The notes under the pieces are model-generated. The model saw nothing but the letters and a program-made list of their open reading frames with translations. It had not been told where the DNA came from and did not search any database. Positions 10,750-21,700 of a stretch of DNA of 64,000 nucleotides are shown one piece after another. Source of the stretch: Seminavis robusta (Eukaryota > Bacillariophyta > Bacillariophyceae > Naviculales > Naviculaceae); the NCBI GenBank assembly GCA_903772945.1, contig CAICTM010000021.1:120048-184047 (forward strand), read 5' to 3'. Position numbers and translations under genes: made by a program. The number at the start of each line of letters is the position of its first letter. Within the stretch, counting starts at the first letter, position 1.

Positions 10750-11617
10750 TGATTCGATTCACAGTGTACTACTATAGCTAGCTAGCTACTTGTAGAACCT
10801 CAATGGCACGGCTGTCACGGTGCAGAAAAATAAATGCTGTCGGTCGAGCTTGATGAGTTCATTGAGTGGGGTGCACGCCAAGGATCTTCGCGCGCAAGGC
10901 TTGTGCGAGTCTACAGTAGAGTTAAGCATACTGAGTTAATTCTTAGGGTTAAGGACTATACAAGTAGTGTGGGTAGTTCGAATACACAGACTACACTGTG
11001 TATTGCCTTTACGCTGTAGCTAGCTAGCTAGCTAGTGATTAATTTTACAGTATTAGATAAGAAGCATTTACCGCATCTTTTGTTGGTCTTGGAGTGATCA
11101 TGAATGAGTGAATGACGATCGATTCGATTCGAGTCGTGGATAAATCGGAATCCTAATCAATTTTTGGAGCCATCCTAATCAATTTTTGGAGCGGCTCCAA
11201 AAATTGATTAGGATGGCTCCAAAAATTGATTAGGATTCCGATTTATCCACGACTCGAATCGTCATTCGTCCGACAGTCTTTAAGTCTTCTCAACTAATGG
11301 TATCGCTTTGCACGCATACCGTACGATACCGGTATCATACGGTACCGTATGGGTGCGGTACTCCAAGCTCCAAGCGACACAAGAGACATAAAATACCGCA
11401 TGTACTATGGCGAGTACTGTACATTCTACCACTAACCCCTACCGAGTACTACCAAAAAGACTGGGCTTCTCATCCTGTGCTGTCAACTCACCGCGAACCA
11501 CCAGGACATGAGAACGAAGATGAGGTCTCAGGTCTCATGACCAGATCGAAGGTTGGCTTGAACAACAGAGTTATAACTTTTTTTAGTTAGTTGTTGTTTA
11601 GACTTACGAACGGAGCC
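10750..11617. other. Intergenic region with AGCTAGCT runs and a long palindrome
   Basis: No gene is seen. The stretch contains AGCTAGCTAGC runs near 10778 and 11018-11035. It holds the perfect long palindrome at 11126-11260 (listed separately) and a cluster of GGTACC/TACCGGTA-type words at 11310-11360. It should include the promoters of the divergent genes at 10749 and 11618. Confidence 0.6.
11126..11260. repeat. Perfect 67-bp-arm palindrome (snap-back hairpin)
   Basis: Positions 11126-11192 and 11194-11260 are exact reverse complements with a single G at 11193 as spacer. Each arm carries two direct copies of a unit of about 21 bp (ATCCTAATCAATTTTTGGAG plus C). Outside the perfect part the symmetry resumes (GAATGAC on the left, GTCATTC on the right), interrupted by a 9-bp insertion on the left. 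RNA from either strand would form a very stable hairpin. Confidence 0.95.
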
Positions 11618-14600
11618 ATGGAGGACAACAATAAGAATGGAGAGGAGAGTGATGAATCTATCAAGCTCAAGAGGGAGAGGGTGCCGATAGCATCCACCTA
11701 TAAAGCAGAGAGTGGCGCAATGCGATCGTCACCAAACAGAACGCTCCTGATCACAAAGACCCGGAGTGCCAGAGATGTCATGGAACAGAACGAACAAACC
11801 ATGTTGGCACAATACCCTACAGAAATCATAACCGAGACGCATACCATTGACTCCACGATCTCTTCCATCACTCAAAATTTACCCAAAGAGTCCATGTATC
11901 CTTCGGTCGCACAAGACGGGATCATAGATACCGGTACCGGTAGAGACACATCCCATATGTATCCTTCTTCGCAGGAAGTGGACGAGGCAGAGGCAGACCA
12001 GCAGACTCTGATTGCCAGCACACATCCTGCGATGGAAAGAGACAACAACAGAGAGCAACAAGGAAGTAGTGGTACCGGTACCGGTATCAATTGGAAATCA
12101 ACGTCGCAAGAAGATGAACCCGCAAATTTTCATGTAGCGGATTCGAATAATGTTGCACACTTGAGCAGCAACCACAGAATAATCCAAAGTGACACACTCC
12201 AGTCACAAGAAGATCGTATCCTCCTCAAGACAAACGACATTGGTAATGGCATCAGTACCGCCATGGTGGCAACAAATACACCATCAGAAACACAACCTCA
12301 AACTGTTGCTACAAAGAAGCAAGCCAAGGTTATTACTCCCTCGAGGTCCATCCACCTGGGTGGTGACAATATCTTATCATTAGAGGACCGTGTCTATCTC
12401 AAGACCCATGCTGATGCCAGGGCACCAGAACCTCCTCAGAGTGGCGTTGATAGAGCCAAGGGTGCCAACCCAGCAAAAGCTGATGGCTGTATTGGTCACG
12501 ATGAAAAGGACCCAGAGCTGGCTGCTTGTCCACATAGTAAGCCATCTGCGCAACATGATGATTTGGCACCGGAAAAGAAGAAACTGGAAGAATCCTTAGC
12601 TGATGGGACTGTCAAGCAGGACGACCCAGCCACACAACCAGAACAAACTCAGCACCCTACAGGTACTGGTAGGCGAGCAGTATCTGTTGGGTTGGCATTG
12701 GCCCACTCCAATAACACTGGCATTATCACTGATGAGGAATCTGGCAACAATATCAACAACAACAACAACAATGGGGTAGCCACTGGTGAGTTACGTCACA
12801 CCCAGGAAGAAGGTGGAGATGAGGAGGAGAACCAATATTTGGTGGAAGCCATGCCAGTTTCACCCCTGCAAGTGGCCCAGCAGGTTAGTGGAGATGGCCA
12901 GCAATCACATCGGCACCACCACGGCAGAGCAGAAGGAAACTTCAAGAGTGTGCTCTCTGATTGCCCTCCATGGATGGCACAAGTTTTTGCCTTTCTGATC
13001 ATCCTGGCTGTGTTTGTCATTGTGATCTCCATTGTTGTTGCGGCCATGATTGCATTGAATCATGAGGACACCCAACAAACCTCATCGCAAGATGAAAGGG
13101 GCATACGAATTCGGAACCAGCTATCCCAAACACTCGGAGATTCATTCTTTAAGGACCACGATGAGTCCTTGCCCCAGACCATAGCTTGGCATTGGCTAGT
13201 TTATGAGGACTCAATGCAGCTCGACGACATGGCCCCAAATCTTCTACAGAGATTCCTACTGGCTTTCTTTTACATTACCATGACACAAGAAGGACCCTGG
13301 AGGGCATGCAATCCTCCAGAAAATGAAACTCGAACCTTTTCCAATAGCATGGACTTGTGCTACTATGAAGCTTGGGTGGGTGATGGACTGAACAAAGTAG
13401 GAGGATTAAATATTTTCCCTGCTTCTTTCCAGGAGGTTCTTGCAATGAGCTGGCTTACAGGGCATGAATGTCAGTGGGCTGGGGTGTTTTGTGACCCAGA
13501 CGACAATGTAGATGCCATTCACTTGGGTAAGTTATCCTTCATTTTTGGGTCGCGAATTGTGATGCTAAGCGCGAGCTCAAAACGTGCTATGTTTTTTACA
13601 GATGACATGCTTCTCAATGGCACTCTACCTTCTGAAATTGTCCACTTTAGCCAACTCACTTCTTTATCACTAACCAACAATCATCTGACAGGGTTACTTC
13701 CTCCTCTGGAGGGTCTCAGGGAGCTAGAGTATTTGGATGTGCAACAAAATCAGTTCACAGGTACAATCCCTTCAGCCTGGTGGAGCCTTTCTACGTTGAC
13801 GCATCTCAATGTTGAGTACAATCTAATGTCGGTTGGCAGTCTTCCAAGTGAAATTGGGCAGCTCTCTAATCTGGAAGCTCTTCTTCTGAGCGGAGCAGGA
13901 GTCACTGGCACTGTACCAACTGAAGTACTCACTTTGCCAAACTTAGGTGAGTCTAGCTAGGTTTGCATCTCGGTGTACTACAGATGCCCTTGCCTCATTG
14001 CATGCATGTTGCTCTTTTCCGTTGTAGGCTGGCTTATTCTTGCTTTCAACTCTGTAGCTGGTACAATTCCTACAGAAGCTGGCCTTCTCAAGAAAATGGA
14101 AATGCTGATCTTTTCCAAAAACCCAATGTCAGGGACTATCCCTTCCGAGATAGCCACCCTTCCATTGCTTCGAGAATTTAGTACCTGGGGAACACAAATC
14201 TCTGGAACTATCCCAACAGAATTCTACTCCATGGAGACAGATAGTCTCAGTGCTCTGATTCTTTCCGAATGCAACCTTTCTGGAACATTAAGCTGTACGT
14301 ATGCATGCTCCCTCCTGGATGTGTGTTGGAATATGATACATTCCCTTGCTCACAGCTACCGTACCCATGAATCTTCCTTTTGCTACACAGCCAGCTTGGC
14401 CCAGATGACTGCTTTGGGGTACTTTATAGTGGCCAAGAACCCAGGTATTTATGGCACCATTCCTACGGAACTGGGGTTGATGACCGGTTTGGAACGCATG
14501 TATTTGCAACTGACCAATCTGAGTGGTAGTATGCCCAATGAAATCTGTGCTCTTCGGCCATCATTAGAGAATGTTCGGACTGACTGTGATCCGCTTTCCA

Positions 14601-14689
14601 ATGGTACAATCCCAGTCTTCTGCCCGTTTGGTTGTTGCACAAAGTGCTGCAACCGTGAAACCCAGGTTTGCACCAATACAGCCTCCTAG
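11618..14689 (+). CDS. LRR receptor-like single-pass membrane protein, four exons
   Basis: Exons 11618-13526, 13602-13946, 14028-14294 and 14391-14689 encode 939 residues with GT-AG junctions in frame. ATG 11618 is chosen; the frame upstream offers only TTG. The cytoplasmic part (1-445) is Gln/Asn/Thr-rich. It has SARDVMEQN (about 51-59), ISSIT and SMYPS, and a later VGLALAHSN...ESGNN block shared with the gene at 3203. The transmembrane segment is about 451-479 (WMAQVFAFLIILAVFVIVIS...). The ectodomain has WLVYEDSMQ, APNLLQRFL and DLCYYEA, then LRRs, then a CCTKCCN cluster. There is no kinase domain. Coding sequence around 11930 and 12070 contains repeated GGTACCGG words giving Gly-Thr-Gly repeats. 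It is a paralogue of the gene at 3203, probably a surface receptor or adhesion protein. Confidence 0.88.
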
Positions 14690-15283
14690 CTGGCCCTGCT
14701 GATCATATCGACGCCAACCCTTGACAGTCTGCTGCTGCATGTGGCCATCATGGCGAACAATGTTATTCATCACTTTGGGTAAAAGGGTAGAAATGGTCCA
14801 TTTCGCAGAGAATGAAGTATAGAATCTCATGAGCAATACACTAAAAGAGATGCTGGCTTTCGCCAGAGTCATTTGCTGGTATCCTGGTACTCTACTTTGG
14901 ACTCCTTTCCTTCCAGGGATCCCCAACACCGACGCCCCCATCAAGGAAGCTACATCCAGGTGAACTGTTGGAATCAACGACAAGCAAGCTCCTGTGGAGC
15001 ACCCCCCCCCCCAACTCTTACAGGACCCGCGGACCCGCGTAGCGGTACAGGTAGAAGCCATCAGTGCAGCTTTGCTTCAATAGCATGCTCTGATTGACCA
15101 GACTCTAGATTTTGAGAACAGGAACAGGTAGTAGCATTATTACTTATTATCTAATAATAAACCGAAGTGCATCAATTGAAATGCTGGCTAGTGATACAGG
15201 ATGAGCAGGTAGGAAGCAACCCAAAGCTGCTCGTATCCACGAAAGTGTTTGAAACCAGCGATACGAATTGTTCAATCGATGCT
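14690..15283. other. Convergent intergenic region
   Basis: This is the gap between the 3' ends of the LRR gene and the bZIP-like gene. It contains a homopolymer run of about 11 C at 15002-15012 and no supported gene or RNA. Confidence 0.6.
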
Positions 15284-17587
15284 TCAAGCAATCATCAAGT
15301 TTGGATCTTGGTCAGACGATCGGTTCTGCATCGATTCGAGTATTTGACTTGCCATTGCCGTTGCCGCAGGCTGTCCCGTTTGAAGCAACTGGCACACCAA
15401 ATGAACAACGGCACCTTGCGGGTCGTCGTTGCTCTGAGCATTCACATTTGAGGCAAGGACAACTGGGGCTGGGACAACTGGGGCCGTGTTGCTGGGTGAA
15501 GGTAGGGGTGCTGTGTATGACACAGCCAACTGAGGACCAGTGGCTTGCTGCATCGTTGCGAATATTTGCATGGCCATAGCAATAGCAGCCGGATGTTGTG
15601 ATCGAAGCAACTGGCACACCAAGTGGACAGCAGCTGCTTGTGAGTCGCCGTTACCTTCTGCGCCGACATTTGAAGCATTCATAGTCATGCCGTTTGCCAA
15701 GGGACCCGTTGGTGTAGCTTGCTGCGAACCAACTGCGTGGGGTTGTACAAACAGTGGCATCGCCGCAGAGAGAACTTGCTGGACTCCATCGATTCCGATC
15801 GTAGGTGGCGGTGGCACGGTAGTAGTGGTCGAGACATACACCGTGGGTATTTGGCCGCCTTGAGACAATGCCACATGGTTGGCCTGGTTTTGAGCGACAC
15901 CATGCACTGCGTTGATGCTGGGCGCGTTCATCGCATGTGCAATGCCATTGATTGATCCGCACTGTGGTTGCTGGTGCATGGGATGCACGGAACTTGGCGG
16001 TTGGAACTGCGATTGAGCTGGCATGGCGTGCAACACGTTTCCTGGCGCCTGCTGATGCATATGGCTTGACGGCGGGGACGGCATCAGTGCAGGGAGAGCC
16101 AACTCTGGAGCTTGCGCCACGGCATTGGTTGGGGAGAGGTTGGTACAAGCGCTACTAGTCGGGTTCTGCATCACTTGCATCAACACTGTAGCGAGTTGCT
16201 GAACAACTTGATCGTGCCCCATGTCCGCTGCGTTGGGATGTGATGGAACAGTTTGCTGTGGTTGGGAAGGAGCGTGATACACTGTCGACTGGATAGTATG
16301 TGAAGGCGGGTGCAAAGGTGGATTTGCAAGCATTCCTGGGCCATTTATAACCAAAGGCGGATTCGCAAGCGTTCCTGGGGCATTTACCATAACGAGTCCT
16401 TGGTTGGATGCAGCGACTTGCCCACTTATTGAGGAGGCTTGAGGCTGGAAGGACGCTGACGGTTGCTGCTGCTGCGTCATTGCCAACACGCCGGTCCCAC
16501 TGGAGGCTTGACGTTGTTGATGGTATCCTGCATTGGCTGCTTGCTGGACCCACGTTTGTGACGCTTCTTGCCGCTGAGGCTGCTGCTGGACACAGAGTGC
16601 CTTCTGTTGGACTTGTGGGATCTGCAGCTGAGACTGATGTGGAGCACATGAGGCATTCAGCTGTGGTTGCGGGACAGCAACGTTTGTACTGAGCTGAGGC
16701 AGCTGGGCACACGGTGCTTGATGGGCGGTTTGGAGTGGTGGCTGCGACGGAGCAAAGAACACATTGACCTGCTGCGGGGCTTGAGGCTGTGAGGGGGGCA
16801 ATGGGGCACCACTCTGTGGGGCAACTTGCTGGGGCTGTGGCCAATGCTGGGCACAAGGCTGTGGAACCTGAGGCTGAGCACTAAGTTGTCCTTCCGGCTG
16901 CTGCTGGGTGGTACCGGTATCATCAGAAGAATCCCTCGCCGTCAAAAGCGAGTGCATGTTTTGGGCACGTTCAAGGAACTCTTGTACTTTCTGATTCTCT
17001 CTACGAATGACCTCATTGGCAGCGCTGAGACGCTGAAATTCTTTGGTATAGCAGTCCATGATGATGTTGTCTTTCACTCGTTTGCGGCGTGCATGGACCC
17101 GCCCGAGGCGTCGCTTCCTTTCTTGTTTTGTTTCCCCTTTCGGGACCTCTTCAGGGGGCAACTGGAGTAGGCTCTTGGATGTACCGGTAGCATTGCGTCG
17201 TCGACGTCTCATCCTCTTTTGCAGCGTGGCCTGTATCTTTGCTTGGGGGTCAGGCTTTGTTGGCACTTTCTTTGCGGACGACGACCACTTGGGGACAATA
17301 ATGTTATCATCCGCAGACAAGGAAGACATGGACGATTCTGATGGTGTTGCATGGCTTGGCGTCTCTTGCTGGGCAGGCATCTTTTGGTCGTCTTGAGTGG
17401 TCGGCATGACGGCACACACGTCATGTCGGCTCGCCATCATAGGGGCAATATTAATACTGTCATTGCCAGTTGACAATTCGTGCAATGCAGCCCAGAGCAG
17501 CGAGCTCTTGATTTGTCCTGCTTGAGTCTCATCGGGCGGACCACCAGTTGGATGTCCTGTGAGTCTCTGACAGTGCAGGTGCGACAT
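15284..17587 (-). CDS. bZIP-like transcription factor with Gln/Pro-rich C-terminus
   Basis: The 767-residue single-exon protein carries a highly basic stretch at about 154-174 (KQERKRRLGRVHARRKRVKD). A short helical region follows, with imperfect hydrophobic heptads to about 208 (FQRLSAANEVIRRENQKVQ). This layout is that of a bZIP DNA-binding domain, although the canonical Asn of the basic region is not where expected. A second Arg cluster (RMRRRRRNAT) lies at 125-133. The remainder is low-complexity Gln/Pro/Ala/His, as in activation domains. The C-terminus holds two copies of a 35-residue unit containing VHLVCQLL, from an internal duplication. It is predicted to be nuclear; targets are unknown. 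Confidence 0.7.
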   Translation of the reverse strand: MSHLHCQRLTGHPTGGPPDETQAGQIKSSLLWAALHELSTGNDSINIAPMMASRHDVCAVMPTTQDDQKMPAQQETPSHATPSESSMSSLSADDNIIVPKWSSSAKKVPTKPDPQAKIQATLQKRMRRRRRNATGTSKSLLQLPPEEVPKGETKQERKRRLGRVHARRKRVKDNIIMDCYTKEFQRLSAANEVIRRENQKVQEFLERAQNMHSLLTARDSSDDTGTTQQQPEGQLSAQPQVPQPCAQHWPQPQQVAPQSGAPLPPSQPQAPQQVNVFFAPSQPPLQTAHQAPCAQLPQLSTNVAVPQPQLNASCAPHQSQLQIPQVQQKALCVQQQPQRQEASQTWVQQAANAGYHQQRQASSGTGVLAMTQQQQPSASFQPQASSISGQVAASNQGLVMVNAPGTLANPPLVINGPGMLANPPLHPPSHTIQSTVYHAPSQPQQTVPSHPNAADMGHDQVVQQLATVLMQVMQNPTSSACTNLSPTNAVAQAPELALPALMPSPPSSHMHQQAPGNVLHAMPAQSQFQPPSSVHPMHQQPQCGSINGIAHAMNAPSINAVHGVAQNQANHVALSQGGQIPTVYVSTTTTVPPPPTIGIDGVQQVLSAAMPLFVQPHAVGSQQATPTGPLANGMTMNASNVGAEGNGDSQAAAVHLVCQLLRSQHPAAIAMAMQIFATMQQATGPQLAVSYTAPLPSPSNTAPVVPAPVVLASNVNAQSNDDPQGAVVHLVCQLLQTGQPAATAMASQILESMQNRSSDQDPNLMIA

Positions 17588-18793
17588 GTCCGGAATATCT
17601 AGCCTGAGATACTGAAGGCTGAAGACCGGGAAAGACTGAGAATGATGGGAGAGATGTTTCTATCACTACTAGTATTGCATGGAGAGTGAGAGAACGAGAG
17701 AAGATGAGAGATGAAAGCTTTGTGTTCAGTTCGGCAGATACAGATACCTGGTACAATGATAAACGAGGACAAGAGCAACACCAATCGATTCCCAATCTCC
17801 CCATCACTCCCACCAGTCTGCACCAAGGCAGAGCTCCAGACTGCTACCAGTAGCTAGGACACCACAACATCACACCACACCACACTATGCTCACAACAAA
17901 GGGTCGAGCCCTGCACGCGGTCATGCCAAGGACCATGGTGCCCTACTACGGTAGTAATCTCCTTACCTCAATAATTGCGCTGCCACGGCGGTATTATGAC
18001 GAGCAAAGCTAAGAGAAGGAATGAATGGGAGAGTCGGAGGCAAGCAACTCGAGCAAGGGAGAGGGAAAAGTAAAGGACTCACTTGTGAGCTCTTGTGAGC
18101 TTCTCTAGGATGACATCCTCCAAAATACGGCCTGTTTCAGGGCTCTCGAGCTCCGAGTCCGTCAATTTTCGTCAGGTGGTTGCCTTTCTGACTGCCATCT
18201 GTTGCGTTGCGAATCTGGATTTTCAACTATCAAAGTGGCACTGCAACTTTTCTACTTAGAACACACTGGCCATCTGCTCTGACAGATGGGCCTTCTTCAA
18301 TGACGTACGAGAAGGAAAGACACGGAACATCTACGGAGCACAGGCACAAGGGACAAAACGGACAACAGATGCCTAGCAGGTGGTACACACGTCTGTCCGA
18401 TTGATGTCTTCCAAAACAAGTTATTGCCGCCGCCACAGCCCTTGACGCTCCAATCCCACACAGACGCGACAAACCTGGATTACGTGTCGGCCTGCTCGAT
18501 TCTCCCATCGCCGCGGTGCTGTGGGTTGGCGAACCCCTCGACGACGTCGTGGCTGCGGAAACCAACCTTTTGTAATGCATGCTACTGGTACCTTAGGCCT
18601 TAGGTTTGCCAGGTTTGGTCTCACGCCTGGATAGCCACTGCTGCTCAAGCGCCATCAGACACATGCCATTGCTGGAGGACGGGTGGATGGTGCAACCATG
18701 GAGGGCAAGGTCTCTCGGCAGTCGCTATGGTGCTGGAGTACCTTTTGGTGCAAGTGATGACGACAAAACTAGCTACTAGAGTACCCTATTACA
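17588..18793. other. Intergenic region
   Basis: No supported gene. Short open frames here have no family features. The stretch presumably holds the bZIP-like promoter and the 3' end of the DEP/cyclase-like gene. A CACCACACCACAC-type low-complexity run occurs near 17870. Confidence 0.5.
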
Positions 18794-21700
18794 TTACAAA
18801 AAGTACATCATTTCCTGCTTCTTGTGTTCTGGAATCTCTTCATAGGTGTGGTCCTCGCTCTCCTTCTCCAACTTTCGGACTTGCTTTTGGATCTCGTAAA
18901 TGCGCTCAATGTCCTCACGGAGACCGGACTCGGGAGGGAACCAAATGTTCATGGCATCCTGCACATTCTTGAGCGGACTTCGTAAAAGCTTGCTGTAGAG
19001 TTGCATGAAACCAGGATCCATCACAACCCACTTGGGATTCAGCGGAAAGCAAAAGCCTTCATCAATCTTGGCTGCCAAAATGTCCTGCAATTCATCAATG
19101 CCCACATACTTCCACGGAACATTGCCCTCTCCAATGCTCTCGCTCACAACTAGAAACTCATCGTCCAGGTCCTGGGGAAAGTAATAATTGAAACATTCGG
19201 CACCGTGGCGAACTGCCCCGGTTTGTGTGAGACGCTCCACGGCATTGGCCACAATGGAATACGACACTGGATCCGCAAACCCGAACCGAGGGATATCCGG
19301 ATGAAAGGATGATTCCTCTTTTAGGATTTCGAGCCACATCAACGACCAGGGCTTCCTCTCTTTCGCTCCATTCTCGGCGTCTCGAAGCACTCGGTTCGCG
19401 ACCCGTTCGATTTGAGTCATGCACCATTTCAACACGGCTTGCTGATCCGATGGAAGGGGCATGTTGTATTGGACTCGCCTCGTTCCCACCAAAAAGCAAT
19501 CAAAGTCAGAGACGACAGGTCGCACGCGACCTGAACGTGAAACATTAGAACAACCAAGACAAGCGGTGAGGTGGGCAGTTGACAAGCCACTGAGAAGATC
19601 GGCTGGGTCGGACTCACCATCCTCCTCGTATGCCATTAGCATTTCAAATGGATTCATAGGATCATCTCGGTCCGCATTTTGGTAGACAACGGGAACGGGC
19701 GCCCCTTCTTGGGGCTTGGAACGCAGAGCACCAAAGTTCATGTCCTGAAATGCTGGTTGAGACGGACGTCCACTATCGTAGATGGATCCTGGTTTGCGAG
19801 TGCAGTCTTGTCGAACAAAGAATGCCTCCCAGAACAGACGCTCTGGCATTTCAATCCCATAGCATTCGGGAGCGAAATCGTCAATGGGTGTGATTGTAGG
19901 ATCGGCTACATCCAATAGCATGATTTCCAGAGCATTGTTGTGAATTTCCTTGTCTGCTTTGTCGCCGCTCGCCAGTACCTTTTTGGCCTCTTTCACCATG
20001 TCTGAAGGGCGCACGACAAAGAAAAGTGTAAGCTGCCACACGAAAACCAGGCACAGCAAAGCAACCAGCCACACACAGATCGGCTCCGGGTCTTACCTAT
20101 CATCTCCAAGAGCACCTTCTCCAACTCCGCAGTTGCAACATCTCGGGCGCGGCGGCATTCAGACCCATAGAACACCTTAACCATATGATTTGGACTGAGG
20201 CGGCGTACTTGCTTTTTATGCTTGTTGCTCCCAATTTGAAGGAAGGGCACAAAGCCACTGAGCTTGCCTCTTTTGGCTGACTTGCCCTTGATATCCAAGC
20301 CCTTGCCCACCGCATCCCCCATCATCATCTTGCGAATTGCATCATACGATGTCGGCCTCCAAACAGAGAACACGGATGCCAAGTTGATTGGAAGGAATCG
20401 AAACAGCGGTCGAAAGTCCTTCAGAGTAACAGCGCGCACACTTTCGCGATTATCACCACCGTTGTCCTTTTCAATGATACAAGCACCAGTCTGAGCAACT
20501 TCATTGTAGAAACGGTGGATTTGCTGCCTTGGATCGAGGCGAATGAACGTAGAAGCCCAGAGATTGACTCGGCTAACATCTGGCTTCACAAGCTGCATTG
20601 CCGAGCGTCGAAGCTCTTCTTCGGCTCGCTTTGAAACGCTCCTTTCAAAAGTTCGAACTCGTTTAGTCCACTCCGTGTCGTCGGACTCGATTTTGAAGCT
20701 TCGAAGCGAACCAATCATCGATGATTGAACGTCCCAAACATCTTTATCGACAGCTTCGGCTACTAAGTTCCAGTACTGTTCGACGGAAAGATGCTTCCTT
20801 CTCCCAGCCTTCATCATTTTGTTTCTCAGCATGTCGCCGTAGGTCGTATCGAACCACTTCCCCTTGCCTCTCTTGTCTCTTGTTGTAAAGCGATAGAACA
20901 AGTTTGAATCCTTCAAAAGATGGTCCATCGTGACATGGTAGAAGAGCATGAATTGCTTGGCTACGGCGCGCCCGAGTTGCACAGCTTCAGGACGAGATTT
21001 AGCCAGCCCTTGGTCCACCAGAAAAGTCACAATTTCACTGCCAATGAGACAGTCCTTGTAAACGCGGAGTCGAAAGGAGCACATTCGTGGAGAGAGACCT
21101 TCTTCCATTGCTCTTGCTGCACTGATTAAAAAATGAGGTGTCATTGAACCGGTATGGTCCACGAAGGGCTGCCCCTCGTCCTCTGTCAAGGCAATTAGTC
21201 TGTCGAGCATGCTTTCTTCGTCTTCGTCGGTGAATCGGTAGAAGATTTCGTCATCCATGAAGGTATGCGACTTTGTTACGTGCTGAAACAGATCGAGTTC
21301 GCCCATCAAGGTTCGACCCAAATGCACCGCCTCCTTGCGGCTTGACGCCCATGTCGTTTTACCAACCAAGTAATCCACGGCATCGCTCCCCACAAAGACG
21401 TCCTTATACGTCGAAAAACGATAGCGCCTGTCTTTGACTTTGACATGCTTTCGGAATGCCCGTGCTATTTCTTCCAATGGCAGGAAATCTGTTCCTCCCG
21501 AAAAATCGCGCGAAAGCGCCGGGGTGATGTTCGATCCCTCCATGCTTTGTCTTGATGGCAGTATAATGGACGATCCCAAGCCGATCAAGGAACCTTGAAG
21601 CGCTTGTGAAGAATCATGTAGCACTTGCCCAACGATTCCCGAGATTCTCGACTGGTGTTTGCCTTGACTCGTCGTTCTATGCTCCTCAAAGCGATAGAAT

